Part shown: positions 1-6,753 of the stretch, piece by piece
Position numbering within the stretch: the first letter of the stretch is position 1
Layout: each line of letters begins with the position of its first letter
Source: an uncultured Clostridia bacterium
GTDB lineage: Bacteria > Bacillota > Clostridia > TANB77 > CAG-508
Assembly: GCA_948891265.1 (NCBI GenBank)
Contig: CAQUBD010000039.1
Span: 1 to 11,269 of the forward strand
Reading direction: 5' to 3'
Length of the DNA: 11,269 nucleotides
The notes under the pieces: generated by a model
What the model was told of the DNA's origin: nothing
The model's input: only the letters and a program-made list of their open reading frames with translations
The model's database searches: none
Translations under genes and position numbers: made by a program

Positions 1-66
1 GCTCCGTTCATCGTCATCCAAAAAAATTTTCAATTTTTTCGTCTGCCAAATCTTGCTCTTGGGCTA
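1..66. other. Window edge downstream of prpC; no complete gene visible
   Basis: These bases follow the prpC stop codon on the minus strand. No start codon with a good ribosome-binding site is visible before the window ends. In PrpC-type loci the next gene is usually the Ser/Thr kinase prkC; that is expectation from the family, not something seen here. On the minus strand, bases 42 to 2 resemble bases 8022 to 7982 upstream of the M23 gene at 6754-7956 (about 30 of 41 positions). Part of it also resembles the ctpA-pgsA gap, so this may be a copy of a dispersed intergenic element. Confidence 0.5.
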
Positions 67-801
67 TTATATATTTTTTATAACAACTACTGTTATATTG
101 TCATACCCTCCTCGGTCGTTTGCGAGTTGTACTAAATCCTTTGGTGCTTGTTCTATATTTTTGATTGCCATTTCATATATTGTTTCTTGATTTACCATAT
201 TCGATAAGCCATCTGAACACATTATTAATATATCATCTTTTAGAAATCCCCTTACCATTACATCTGGTTCGACAAAAGCATTACATCCTAGAGCTTTCAT
301 TAACATATTTTTTTGTGGATGATGTATTGCTTGCTCTTTTGTTATTGTTCCCTCTTTTACTAATTTTTGAACATAACTATGGTCTTGGGTTAATCTTCTT
401 ATAAATCCTTTTCTTATTCTATATATTCTACTATCTCCTACATGTCCTATATATGCCTTATTATTATATATTAAACATATTTCTAGTGTAGTCCCCATAC
501 CTTGTAATTCTATATTTTCTTTTGATTTTTCATATACTACCATATTAGCATATTCCATACTGCTTCCTAATAGTTGAATAATACTGTCTCTATCTTTTTC
601 TATATCTTTAAAATTATTTTCTATATAGTTCTTTGCTGTCTGAACTGCTAGACTACTTGCTATTTCTCCACCATTATATCCTCCCATTCCATCTGCTAAT
701 ATATATAATTGTACTTCATCTAATGATGTTGATATATAATAGTAATCTTGATTTATATCTCTGACTTTTCCTTTGTCAGATTTTGCATAAGCTTTTATCA
801 T
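67..801 (-). CDS. prpC: PP2C-type Ser/Thr protein phosphatase (PrpC/Stp family)
   Basis: A cytosolic metal-dependent phosphatase that removes phosphate from Ser/Thr residues, normally opposing a PrkC-type membrane kinase. The 244-residue length fits bacterial PrpC/Stp proteins. The PP2C motifs are in order: RDINQD with metal-binding D19, ADGMGGYNGGE with D37 and G38, GTTLE around residues 103-107, GHVGDSR (119-125), LTQDHS (137-142), CSDGLS with D197 (195-200), and GGYDN with D234 (231-235). These are the metal-binding acidic residues of the family, so the enzyme should be active. The start is supported by AGAGGTG about 5 nt upstream of the ATG. It has its own promoter at 854-882. The stop codon is followed immediately by a second stop (TAA TAG). 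The partner kinase is not in the window. Confidence 0.96.
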   Translation of the reverse strand: MIKAYAKSDKGKVRDINQDYYYISTSLDEVQLYILADGMGGYNGGEIASSLAVQTAKNYIENNFKDIEKDRDSIIQLLGSSMEYANMVVYEKSKENIELQGMGTTLEICLIYNNKAYIGHVGDSRIYRIRKGFIRRLTQDHSYVQKLVKEGTITKEQAIHHPQKNMLMKALGCNAFVEPDVMVRGFLKDDILIMCSDGLSNMVNQETIYEMAIKNIEQAPKDLVQLANDRGGYDNITVVVIKNI

Positions 802-853
802 TTTTTCACCTCTGTTCTTTTATGTTTAGCTTATTTAGTTCTTTTCATTTTAT

Positions 854-882
854 TTTATATCACAAGTTATATTTTTTTGCAA
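854..882 (-). promoter_or_regulatory. Sigma-A-type promoter for prpC
   Basis: Read on the minus strand: -35 TTGCAA (877-882), a 17-bp spacer, and -10 TATAAA (854-859) preceded by TGA, which fits an extended -10. It lies about 53 bases upstream of the prpC start. The ftsE promoter has the same TTGCAA hexamer, 17-bp spacing and extended -10. Confidence 0.6.
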
Positions 883-962
883 TATCTTTTCATTTTAAGT
901 TTCAGTATTTTTTGTAAAATTATTTTTGTTGTACTTTATTAATGTGATTAGACAAAGTTTGA

Positions 963-985
963 GACTGCTGATAGTTTCAGCAGTC
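963..985 (-). terminator. Hairpin after the zinc-protein gene, probable terminator
   Basis: A perfect 9-bp stem (GACTGCTGA / TCAGCAGTC) with a 5-nt loop lies 17 bases past the stop codon of the gene at 1002-1784. It is GC-rich for this genome. On the minus strand it is followed only by AAACTTTG, not a clean U-run, so it may be a weak terminator or act mainly as a 3' stabiliser. Confidence 0.5.
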
Positions 986-1001
986 CCATAAAATTTTTCA
1001 T

Positions 1002-1784
1002 CTAGAAGCAATACCTTTTTATTGGTTCTTCATTATGCCAGCCATCATATTCTCTTGTTGCTTGTTCATATTGTCTTGCACACTCCTGATGAGCTCTTTT
1101 ACCATTGATAGTACCAATCCTTACTCCCATCTTTATGTCTTTATAAGTAAGCTCCTTCGTACACCAAGGGCACCTTTCCCCTTCTTCAGGGATATCATCT
1201 TTGAGTTCCCAACTTATTTTTTTATTTGATTTATGTATTCTGTAACCATCTATAAAATCATTAATATGACAAACGTAGTTTCTAAGTTGTTCTTGTACTT
1301 TAGATTCCTCACTTTGTTCACTTAATGTCTGTACTAGACCATCTTTGTCAAGTAGATACATACCAAAAATTACATAATCATCCAAAATGTTATCTTTTGA
1401 CAGGCGTTTGTATATCTTTCTATTCTTTATCAATTGATTCAATGACTTAAGATCTTGAATATTTTTTTCAATTCCTATGTCGGAATTTATTTCTTTTGAA
1501 TCAATTTTTATATCTGAACTTTCATACGTAACTAGTGCCGTAAGTTGAACATCTCTTTTATGCTCTTCTTTAAGTTCTCTTTCTTTCCAATCAAATAAGT
1601 CACAAACTTCTTTGGTAAAAATCGGCTCCCCGAAAATGTTAAATTCTTTTGGATAAATCCGTTTTCCACAAAAAGATACAGCTACTGATTGTGGATCTGC
1701 CACATGTTGCAACTCAATAAATCCAAATACTTCTTTTTGTTTATTAACACATCTCTTAATTTTAACATTCTCTTCATATCTCAT
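1002..1784 (-). CDS. Hypothetical protein with C-terminal zinc-binding motif
   Basis: A 260-residue protein that I do not recognise. It has no signal peptide or membrane segment, so it is probably cytosolic. The clearest feature is near the C-terminus: C205-P-W-C208, then 23 residues, then H232-Q-E-C235, a CxxC...HxxC arrangement that fits a treble-clef or zinc-ribbon site. Ahead of it is a charged, probably helical middle part (about 65-190). The N-terminal third (about 15-60) is more hydrophobic, with glycines and prolines, and may be a small folded domain. The start is secured by AGGAGG 7 nt before the ATG. It is a single-gene unit with its own promoter, a dyad at 1890-1905, a structured leader and a 3' hairpin. 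Its codon use looks less AT-biased than its neighbours by eye, which may hint at later acquisition. The zinc motif suggests nucleic-acid or protein binding, but no function is claimed. Confidence 0.85.
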   Translation of the reverse strand: MRYEENVKIKRCVNKQKEVFGFIELQHVADPQSVAVSFCGKRIYPKEFNIFGEPIFTKEVCDLFDWKERELKEEHKRDVQLTALVTYESSDIKIDSKEINSDIGIEKNIQDLKSLNQLIKNRKIYKRLSKDNILDDYVIFGMYLLDKDGLVQTLSEQSEESKVQEQLRNYVCHINDFIDGYRIHKSNKKISWELKDDIPEEGERCPWCTKELTYKDIKMGVRIGTINGKRAHQECARQYEQATREYDGWHNEEPIKRYCF

Positions 1785-1845
1785 ATTTCTTCCTCCTTTA
1801 TACTTTTATTGTTGAATATTGTTTTTATATGTGAAACCAAAAGTT

Positions 1846-1874
1846 AGAGGTTTTTTCCTCTCACTATTCAGTGA
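1846..1874 (-). promoter_or_regulatory. Two abutting hairpins in the leader of the zinc-protein gene
   Basis: Within the predicted 5' leader lie TCACT-gaat-AGTGA and, next to it, AGAGG-aaaaaa-CCTCT (minus-strand reading), which share one base at 1861. A run of T lies just before them on that strand rather than after, so they do not form an ordinary intrinsic terminator. They may be leader RNA structure or a protein-binding site. No known riboswitch class is recognised. Confidence 0.4.
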
Positions 1875-1889
1875 AAAAAAAATACTTAC

Positions 1890-1905
1890 ATAGGATATGT
1901 CCTAT
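1890..1905 (-). promoter_or_regulatory. Operator-like dyad just downstream of a promoter
   Basis: ATAGGA and TCCTAT form 6-bp inverted arms around a 4-bp centre. The site starts about 10 bases downstream of the -10 hexamer at 1916-1921, so it would overlap the first transcribed bases of the zinc-protein gene. That is a typical place for a repressor operator. I cannot name the regulator; autoregulation by the downstream protein is only a guess. Confidence 0.45.
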
Positions 1906-1915
1906 ATTGTTTTGA

Positions 1916-1944
1916 ATTATATCACGTTTTATATAAAATTACAA
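1916..1944 (-). promoter_or_regulatory. Sigma-A-type promoter for the zinc-protein gene
   Basis: Minus-strand reading: -35 TTGTAA (1939-1944), 17-bp spacer, and a perfect -10 TATAAT (1916-1921) preceded by TGA (extended -10). The leader to the start codon is roughly 125 bases, long enough to hold the dyad and two hairpins. It is divergent from the deoD promoter, with the two -35 boxes about 30 bases apart. Confidence 0.65.
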
Positions 1945-1975
1945 CATAATTCTTTTTAAGGATAGCATAAATTAT

Positions 1976-2004
1976 TTGTTTTTTTTTATATTTATTGTTA
2001 TACT
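1976..2004 (+). promoter_or_regulatory. Sigma-A-type promoter for deoD
   Basis: -35 TTGTTT (1976-1981), 17-bp spacer, and -10 TATACT (1999-2004) with TG one base upstream of the hexamer (TGT, extended -10). It lies about 45 bases before the deoD start codon. Confidence 0.55.
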
Positions 2005-2049
2005 AATATAAAATATTTGAACAATTTTTATTTTAAGGAGGAAATTTAT

Positions 2050-2772
2050 ATGTCAACACCACATAATGAAGCAAATAAAGGAGATATTGCAAAAACAGTA
2101 ATAATGCCAGGAGATCCTTTAAGAGCTAAATATATTGTAGAAAACTTTTTTGAAAATTATAAACTTGTAAATAGTGTTAGAGGTATGTATGCTTATACTG
2201 GAACTTATAAAGGTAAAGAATTAACAGTTATGGCTCATGGTATGGGAATGCCAAGTGTTGGAATTTATAGTTATGAATTATTTAAATTTTATGATGTTGA
2301 AAATATTATAAGAATTGGTTCTTGCGGAGGTTATTTACCAGATTTAAAATTATTTGATATTGTGCTTAGTGATAATGTTTTCTCTGAAAGCAATTATGCT
2401 TTAACTTTAAATAATGATGACTGCCATATAATAAATTCAAGTGCCAAATTAAATTCTTATATAGAAGATGTTGCAAAAGAAAACAATATAGACATTATAA
2501 AGGGTAATACTGTTTGTAGTGATTGTTTTGATTTTTATATGACAGATGTTAATAAGTTTTTAGAAAGAGTTCCTAAAGATTTTAATCCTGTTTCTGCTGA
2601 AATGGAAGCCTTTGCATTATTTTATAATGCAAATTTATTAAACAAAAACGCGTCTTGCTTAATGAGCGTTGTTGATTCTAAATTTATTAAAAATGTTGCA
2701 ACTGCTGAAGAAAGAGAAACTGGTTTAAATAATATGATTAAGCTTGCATTAGATTCTGCTTTAAAATTTTAA
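2050..2772 (+). CDS. deoD: Purine nucleoside phosphorylase, DeoD type
   Basis: Cytosolic enzyme of purine salvage that splits purine (deoxy)nucleosides with phosphate into the free base and (deoxy)ribose-1-phosphate; family members are hexamers. The 240-residue length matches E. coli DeoD (239). Recognisable parts: the N-terminal TPH (H5), MPGDPLRAKYI (19-29, with G21 and R25), R44, RIGSCGG (88-94, with R88 and S91), SAEMEAFAL (182-190, nucleoside site), and D209 with R222 thirteen residues later. The last pair matches the catalytic Asp204/Arg217 spacing of the E. coli enzyme. The start at 2050 is chosen because AAGGAGG lies 8 nt upstream and the protein then begins STPH as in relatives. An upstream in-frame TTG at 2017 would add residues unlike the family and precedes the ribosome-binding site. 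It is the only plus-strand gene, monocistronic, and converges on greA. Confidence 0.96.
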   Translation: MSTPHNEANKGDIAKTVIMPGDPLRAKYIVENFFENYKLVNSVRGMYAYTGTYKGKELTVMAHGMGMPSVGIYSYELFKFYDVENIIRIGSCGGYLPDLKLFDIVLSDNVFSESNYALTLNNDDCHIINSSAKLNSYIEDVAKENNIDIIKGNTVCSDCFDFYMTDVNKFLERVPKDFNPVSAEMEAFALFYNANLLNKNASCLMSVVDSKFIKNVATAEERETGLNNMIKLALDSALKF

Positions 2773-2813
2773 AACTTTAGTAGATTCTAAATATTGTTAT
2801 TGAATATAACATT

Positions 2814-2845
2814 AAGAGATGGACTTTTTATAAGTTCCATCTCTT
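2814..2845 (+). terminator. Intrinsic terminator between convergent deoD and greA
   Basis: A perfect 10-bp stem AAGAGATGGA / TCCATCTCTT with a 12-nt loop, followed on the plus strand by a T-rich stretch (TATCTTTTA). It starts about 41 bases after the deoD stop. The greA stop (2860) is 15 bases away on the other side, so the same hairpin may also end greA transcripts, although the T-run on that strand is poor. Confidence 0.75.
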
Positions 2846-2859
2846 TATCTTTTATATTT

Positions 2860-3336
2860 TTATTTTGTTATATCTAATATTTTATATTTCATAATTCCAA
2901 CTGGTGCTTCAACATCGACTGTTTGATTTTTCTTAGCTCCTAAAAGAGCTGCTCCTAAAGGTGATTCATTAGAAATCTTATTTTCTGCTAAATTAACTTC
3001 TGTAGATCCTACTATAGTATATTCTATTTCTTCATCAAATTCAATATCTAAAACCTTTACTGTATTTCCTATTTGAACTATATCTGTATCTATTTCTTTT
3101 TCGTTAATTATTTTAGCATGTCTTAATTTATTTTCTAATTCTGCTATTTTTACTTCATTTTCAGCTTGTGCTGTTTTTGCTTCATCATATTCAGAGTTTT
3201 CTGATAAATCTCCAAATCCTAATGCTATTTTTATTCTTTCAGCAATTTCAGATCTCTTTTCTGTTTTTAAATGATTTAATTCTTTATCTAAATTATCATA
3301 TCCTTCTTGTGTAAGGATTACTTCTTTTTCTTCCAT
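2860..3336 (-). CDS. greA: Transcription elongation factor GreA
   Basis: Binds RNA polymerase and stimulates cleavage of the 3' end of backtracked RNA so that stalled complexes resume. The 158-residue length is standard. The N-terminal coiled-coil hairpin spans about residues 8-76. Its tip carries GFGDLSENSEYDEAK (40-54), with the acidic residues D43 and E46 that reach the polymerase active site. The C-terminal FKBP-like domain includes SPLGAALLGAKKNQTVDVEAP. The start codon has GGGAAGG about 8 nt upstream. A near-consensus promoter at 3388-3416 means it is probably transcribed independently of pgsA, 104 bases upstream on the same strand. Confidence 0.96.
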   Translation of the reverse strand: MEEKEVILTQEGYDNLDKELNHLKTEKRSEIAERIKIALGFGDLSENSEYDEAKTAQAENEVKIAELENKLRHAKIINEKEIDTDIVQIGNTVKVLDIEFDEEIEYTIVGSTEVNLAENKISNESPLGAALLGAKKNQTVDVEAPVGIMKYKILDITK

Positions 3337-3387
3337 ATTTAAAACCTTCCCTTCAAAGTTTTTAATGCTTCTTAAAAAACTTATACT

Positions 3388-3416
3388 ATATTAAGCTAGT
3401 TTTTTTATTTTGTCAA
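3388..3416 (-). promoter_or_regulatory. Promoter for greA with perfect -35 box
   Basis: Minus-strand reading: -35 TTGACA (3411-3416, exact consensus), 17-bp spacer, -10 TAATAT (3388-3393). TATAGT, three bases further downstream with a 20-bp spacer, is an alternative -10. It lies in the pgsA-greA gap, about 52 bases before the greA start. Confidence 0.65.
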
Positions 3417-3440
3417 GTATCTTTGAAAATTTTTTATTAC

Positions 3441-4034
3441 TTATCCTTTTAATAACTCTTTTCCACCTTTTAAATAATCATATCCTGAAAATATAGTTGC
3501 AATTGTTTGTATTATCATCATTATTGTTACAAATAAGTTTAATGCAAATGGTATTCCTGATAATGCACCAGTAAAGCATTCTCCAAATGCATTCATATCA
3601 ATAAATGCTCCTATTATAGCAATCATTTGTGTAACTGTTTTTAATTTTCCCCATATTGAGGCAGCAATTACTTTTCCACCTTTTTCTACAGCAATTAGTC
3701 TATATCCGGATACAGCAAATTCTCTAGTTAAAACAATTGCTGGTATCCACGCTGGTAATCTATTCATTTCTACAAGTAAAATCATTGCAGTTAAAACTAA
3801 TATTTTATCGGCTAATGGATCTAAAAATTTTCCAAAATTAGTTACTTGATTTCTACTTCTGGCTATATATCCATCTAATTTGTCTGTAATAGATGCTATT
3901 ATAAAAATTAAGTCTATTATTAAATATGTAATTGGTATTCCAAGTATTTCTCCGTTTATTCCTAATAATGGTATTATTACCATTATTGGTACTAATATTA
4001 TTCTAAAAATTGTTAGTTTATTTGCTAAATTCAT
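3441..4034 (-). CDS. pgsA: CDP-diacylglycerol--glycerol-3-phosphate 3-phosphatidyltransferase
   Basis: Membrane enzyme that joins CDP-diacylglycerol and glycerol-3-phosphate to phosphatidylglycerol phosphate, the committed step to phosphatidylglycerol and cardiolipin. At 197 residues it has normal PgsA length. The CDP-alcohol phosphatidyltransferase signature D-x2-DG-x2-AR-x8-G-x3-D-x3-D is complete: D51, D54, G55, A58, R59, G68, D72, D76. Several hydrophobic segments fit the usual six transmembrane helices, and the N-terminus (MNLANKLTIFRI) is typical of PgsA. The related phosphatidylserine and cardiolipin synthases share the signature, but length and N-terminus favour PgsA. The start has GAGGGG 6-7 nt upstream. 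It lies 41 bases after ctpA and is probably the last gene of that transcript. Confidence 0.92.
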   Translation of the reverse strand: MNLANKLTIFRIILVPIMVIIPLLGINGEILGIPITYLIIDLIFIIASITDKLDGYIARSRNQVTNFGKFLDPLADKILVLTAMILLVEMNRLPAWIPAIVLTREFAVSGYRLIAVEKGGKVIAASIWGKLKTVTQMIAIIGAFIDMNAFGECFTGALSGIPFALNLFVTIMMIIQTIATIFSGYDYLKGGKELLKG

Positions 4035-4075
4035 AATTTTCCCCTCTCTTCGCTTCGTTCATTGTCATTTTAGAT

Positions 4076-5284
4076 TTATTTTAACATTTCTATAGCTTTT
4101 TGTAATTGAGTGTCTTCACTGTCTTTAACATTTAATTCATTTTCTATACTCTTAGGTAGCTCTATCTTTTCATCTGGCTCAATTCCTACTCCATGAATTT
4201 TATTTTTGTTAGGTGTTCTGTATTCTTCTATAGTAATTTTCAAACCACTTCCATCACTAAGTTTTAATATTTGTTGAATAACTCCTTTTCCGTATGTAGT
4301 AGTACCTACTGTTTTTGCTTTTCCTAAGTCTTTTAGTGCACCTGCTAAAATTTCAGAAGCACTTGCTGTATTTTTGTTTGTTAATATTATAATTGGCATA
4401 TTTATTATTGGATCTGTTTTGGCTTTTTTTATGGTTTCTTTATTATCCTTATTTACTTCATATAATAATACTGAATCTTTATCAGCTATATAGTCAGCAA
4501 TTTCTAGTGCTTGGTCAACAATTCCTCCTCCATTATTTCTTAAATCTATTATTAATGACTTTATTCCTTGTTTATTTATTTCTTCAAATTTGGTTTTAAA
4601 ATCCTCTGCTGTTGTTTCATCAAAAGATGAAAATTCAATATATCCAATATTATTTGCTAAAATTTTGCTTTCAACTTGATTTACTTTTACTTTTTCTCTT
4701 GTTATTTCATATTTTAAATTTTGCGTACCACGTAATATTTCTACTTCTACTTTTGTTCCTTCTTCTCCTTTTATATTATTTGAAGCTGTAGTCATATCAT
4801 CTGCTTTATATTCTATTCCGTTGACTCTTTGTATAAGGTCTCCTGCTTGTATTCCTACTCTTTCTGCAGGGCTTCCCTTTATTGTTGATAATACTTGAAT
4901 TCTGTCATATTGAGCATTTTTAATCATATATATTCCTATTCCAACAAAGTTTCCCATTGTATCATCTAAATAATCTTCCATATCCTTTTTTGATATATAC
5001 TCTGTATATGGATCTCCTAATCCTTCTATATATCCTTTTATGGCACCTTCTTTTAGATTTTCTTCATTTATTTCACCTAAATAATACTTATCAATTACTT
5101 CTCTATATTTCTCCAATATATTAGCGATTTCTTTATTATTATTTTCTTTGCTTGAAGTTATGTATATTGGATTCTTTGTAAAATATGTGTATAAAGATAT
5201 TGATGTAATCATAAATGTTATAAATATAGCTATTGCTATTAACATTATAATTCTATAAATTCTATATTTTTTCTCTTTTTCCAT
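4076..5284 (-). CDS. ctpA: Carboxy-terminal processing protease, S41 family with PDZ domain
   Basis: Membrane-anchored serine protease of the CtpA/CtpB/Prc family that cleaves extracytoplasmic proteins near their C-termini. There is one N-terminal transmembrane segment (about 11-35), a helical linker, a PDZ domain (about 100-190, with GIGIYM and GSPAERVGIQAGDLI), and the S41 catalytic domain (about 200-370). The catalytic triad is visible: S308 in NTASASE, K333 in TYGKGV and Q337. The spacing equals that of Bacillus CtpB (S309/K334/Q338). The 402-residue length is normal. The ribosome-binding site is weak (AGTGG upstream), so translation may depend on context. In Firmicutes this gene often sits beside ftsEX and an M23 hydrolase, as here. 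A link to processing of the neighbouring hydrolases is inference. Confidence 0.95.
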   Translation of the reverse strand: MEKEKKYRIYRIIMLIAIAIFITFMITSISLYTYFTKNPIYITSSKENNNKEIANILEKYREVIDKYYLGEINEENLKEGAIKGYIEGLGDPYTEYISKKDMEDYLDDTMGNFVGIGIYMIKNAQYDRIQVLSTIKGSPAERVGIQAGDLIQRVNGIEYKADDMTTASNNIKGEEGTKVEVEILRGTQNLKYEITREKVKVNQVESKILANNIGYIEFSSFDETTAEDFKTKFEEINKQGIKSLIIDLRNNGGGIVDQALEIADYIADKDSVLLYEVNKDNKETIKKAKTDPIINMPIIILTNKNTASASEILAGALKDLGKAKTVGTTTYGKGVIQQILKLSDGSGLKITIEEYRTPNKNKIHGVGIEPDEKIELPKSIENELNVKDSEDTQLQKAIEMLK

Positions 5285-5359
5285 TATTGACCACTGCTTT
5301 CTTAAAAATATATTTTATATAATAAGATGTCACAGTATAACTTTCCTATTATATAAATT

Positions 5360-5402
5360 AGAAGTAGGAAATTAGACATCTAACTTCTAATTTCCAACTT
5401 CT
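5360..5402. repeat. Long inverted repeat built from TTAGAAG-like heptamers
   Basis: Arms at 5360-5376 and 5386-5402 are inverted copies over 17 bases with one mismatch and a 9-nt loop. On the minus strand the right arm and loop read as degenerate heptamers (cagaag, ttggaaa, ttagaag, ttagatg). Because the unit recurs, a second, mutually exclusive pairing (AATTAGAAGT with ACTTCTAATT) is also possible. It lies in the gap between the first M23 gene and ctpA. Just past it on the minus strand is a perfect TATAAT (5348-5353) without a good -35 box, so it may sit at a ctpA promoter. No U-run follows on either strand, so it is not an obvious terminator. Confidence 0.75.
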
Positions 5403-5460
5403 GATATCTAAAATTTAATTTGTCCTTCTATATAATGTTTTTATATTATATGTAATTTTT

Positions 5461-6678
5461 TTACATATATGCTTGTGGATTCACTCTTGAATCTTGTCCA
5501 TATCCTGTAGCATATCCATTATAGCTGTATGGTGACACTCTAACTTCAAAATGCAAATGTGGTCCTTGAGAATTTCCTGTATTTCCACTTGACATTATTT
5601 GCTGTCCTTTTTTTACCATTTGACCTGGTGACACAATTATTGATCCTCTTGTTCCATGTGCATAATATGTTTGCATTCCATTCGCATGTCTTATTACAAC
5701 ATGAGTTCCATAGCTTGTTGTTAAATTTGCTGTTAACATTACAACTCCATCTGCTGCTGCATATACTGGTGTACCTGATGATACTGCATAATCAATTGCT
5801 CCATGGAATCTTCCACTTGAATAATATCCATTTGCAGATATTGATCCTCCTTTTACAGGTCTCATTAAGTATCCTGATCCTGTTGGAGTTGTTGAACCTC
5901 CAGATGACGAATTATTCTTTAGAGCTGCTAATTGTTCTGCATATTTTTTTTCTGCAGCTCTTATTTCATTTGCAATTCTTGCATTTGCTTGCTTTAATTC
6001 TTGTATTTCTTGTTCTAATTCTTTTTCTTCTTCTGACAATTGATTTACATATGAACTTTTTTCTGATTTTGCATTTTTTAATTGAGATGCTACATTTTCT
6101 TTACTTGCTTTAGCTGTTGTTAATTTCTCTTTGCTTTCTTCTATTTCTTTTTTTGTATTTTCTATATCTGTTTTTTGTTTTTCTAAATTTTTTAGTAATT
6201 GTGTATCCATTTCTGCTACCTCTGATACTAAATAATAGTTAGAAATAAAATCTGTTAAACTGCTTGAGCTTAGCAAAAAGTCTAAATACGAAGTTTCACC
6301 AGCTTCATATACTGCAACTAATCTTTGTTTAAATGTTTCTTGTTTTTTTTCATATTCCTCTTTATTTTTAGCTAATCTTTCTTCTGATTCCTTTATTTTT
6401 GCATTTGCATCATTTATCTGAGAATCCAAATCATCTATTTCAGACTCATATCCATCTATTTGGGAACTTATATTCTCTACTTGTTTCATTGTTTCTGATT
6501 TTTTTGCTTCTATTTCTTTTTGTTTTTCTTTAGCTTCGTTTATTTCATTATTTATCTCTGTTTGTTTGTTTTTCTGCTCATTTATTTCTGATTGTGTTAC
6601 TGCAATAGATAAGTTTGTACTTAGTAAGAGTATTGATATTAATGTTATTCCTATTATTTTTTTACATGTTTCCTTCAT
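5461..6678 (-). CDS. Secreted M23 peptidoglycan endopeptidase with coiled coil (CwlO/PcsB/EnvC-like)
   Basis: Cell-wall hydrolase or hydrolase activator of the type controlled by FtsEX. Signal peptide at about 1-27 (KK, then ITLISILLLS). A long coiled coil runs from about 30 to 250, broken by a conserved segment at about 117-162 (KQRLVAVYEAGETSYLDFLL onward) typical of CwlO/PcsB-like proteins. A Ser/Gly/Thr linker (255-270) precedes the C-terminal M23/LytM domain (about 270-405). The zinc and catalytic residues H292, D296, H341, H374 and H376 (HGAID, YAHG, HLHFEV) are all present, unlike the degenerate E. coli EnvC, so it is predicted to be an active peptidase. GGAGGG lies about 5 nt before the ATG. 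It follows the paralogue at 6754-7956 by 75 bases. Confidence 0.92.
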   Translation of the reverse strand: MKETCKKIIGITLISILLLSTNLSIAVTQSEINEQKNKQTEINNEINEAKEKQKEIEAKKSETMKQVENISSQIDGYESEIDDLDSQINDANAKIKESEERLAKNKEEYEKKQETFKQRLVAVYEAGETSYLDFLLSSSSLTDFISNYYLVSEVAEMDTQLLKNLEKQKTDIENTKKEIEESKEKLTTAKASKENVASQLKNAKSEKSSYVNQLSEEEKELEQEIQELKQANARIANEIRAAEKKYAEQLAALKNNSSSGGSTTPTGSGYLMRPVKGGSISANGYYSSGRFHGAIDYAVSSGTPVYAAADGVVMLTANLTTSYGTHVVIRHANGMQTYYAHGTRGSIIVSPGQMVKKGQQIMSSGNTGNSQGPHLHFEVRVSPYSYNGYATGYGQDSRVNPQAYM

Positions 6679-6694
6679 ATATTCCCTCCAATTG

Positions 6695-6745
6695 TAGAAG
6701 TTATCGAAATATATAATTTAAATAAATTTTACGTTGTAACTTCTA
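6695..6745. repeat. 9-bp inverted repeat between the two M23 genes
   Basis: TAGAAGTTA (6695-6703) and TAACTTCTA (6737-6745) are perfect inverted copies, 33 bases apart, filling the gap between the paralogous M23 genes. The arms share the AGAAGTT unit with the larger inverted repeat at 5360-5402. No U-run follows, so a role as terminator is not supported. Confidence 0.5.
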
Positions 6746-6753
6746 AATTATAA

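Noticed and set aside
1..66. Out-of-frame reading ending in DEKIENFFG after prpC, similar to YEEFKKFFG after ftsX
   Set aside because: Both upstream genes end normally at family-typical positions. The likeness is explained by the shared AT-rich intergenic repeat rather than by a broken coding region.
2017..2049. TTG start extending deoD by 11 residues
   Set aside because: It lies upstream of the AAGGAGG site, and the added residues have no counterpart in DeoD proteins.
3374..3405. AAAAAACT / AGTTTTTT inverted repeat after pgsA as a terminator
   Set aside because: The stem is only A/T pairs with a 16-nt loop and overlaps the good greA promoter, so it is probably chance in AT-rich DNA.
5559..6113. 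Long plus-strand open frame opposite the M23 gene
   Set aside because: Its product is a monotonous Leu/His/Ile-rich string, it has no sensible ribosome-binding site, and it is an antisense shadow of the coiled-coil region.
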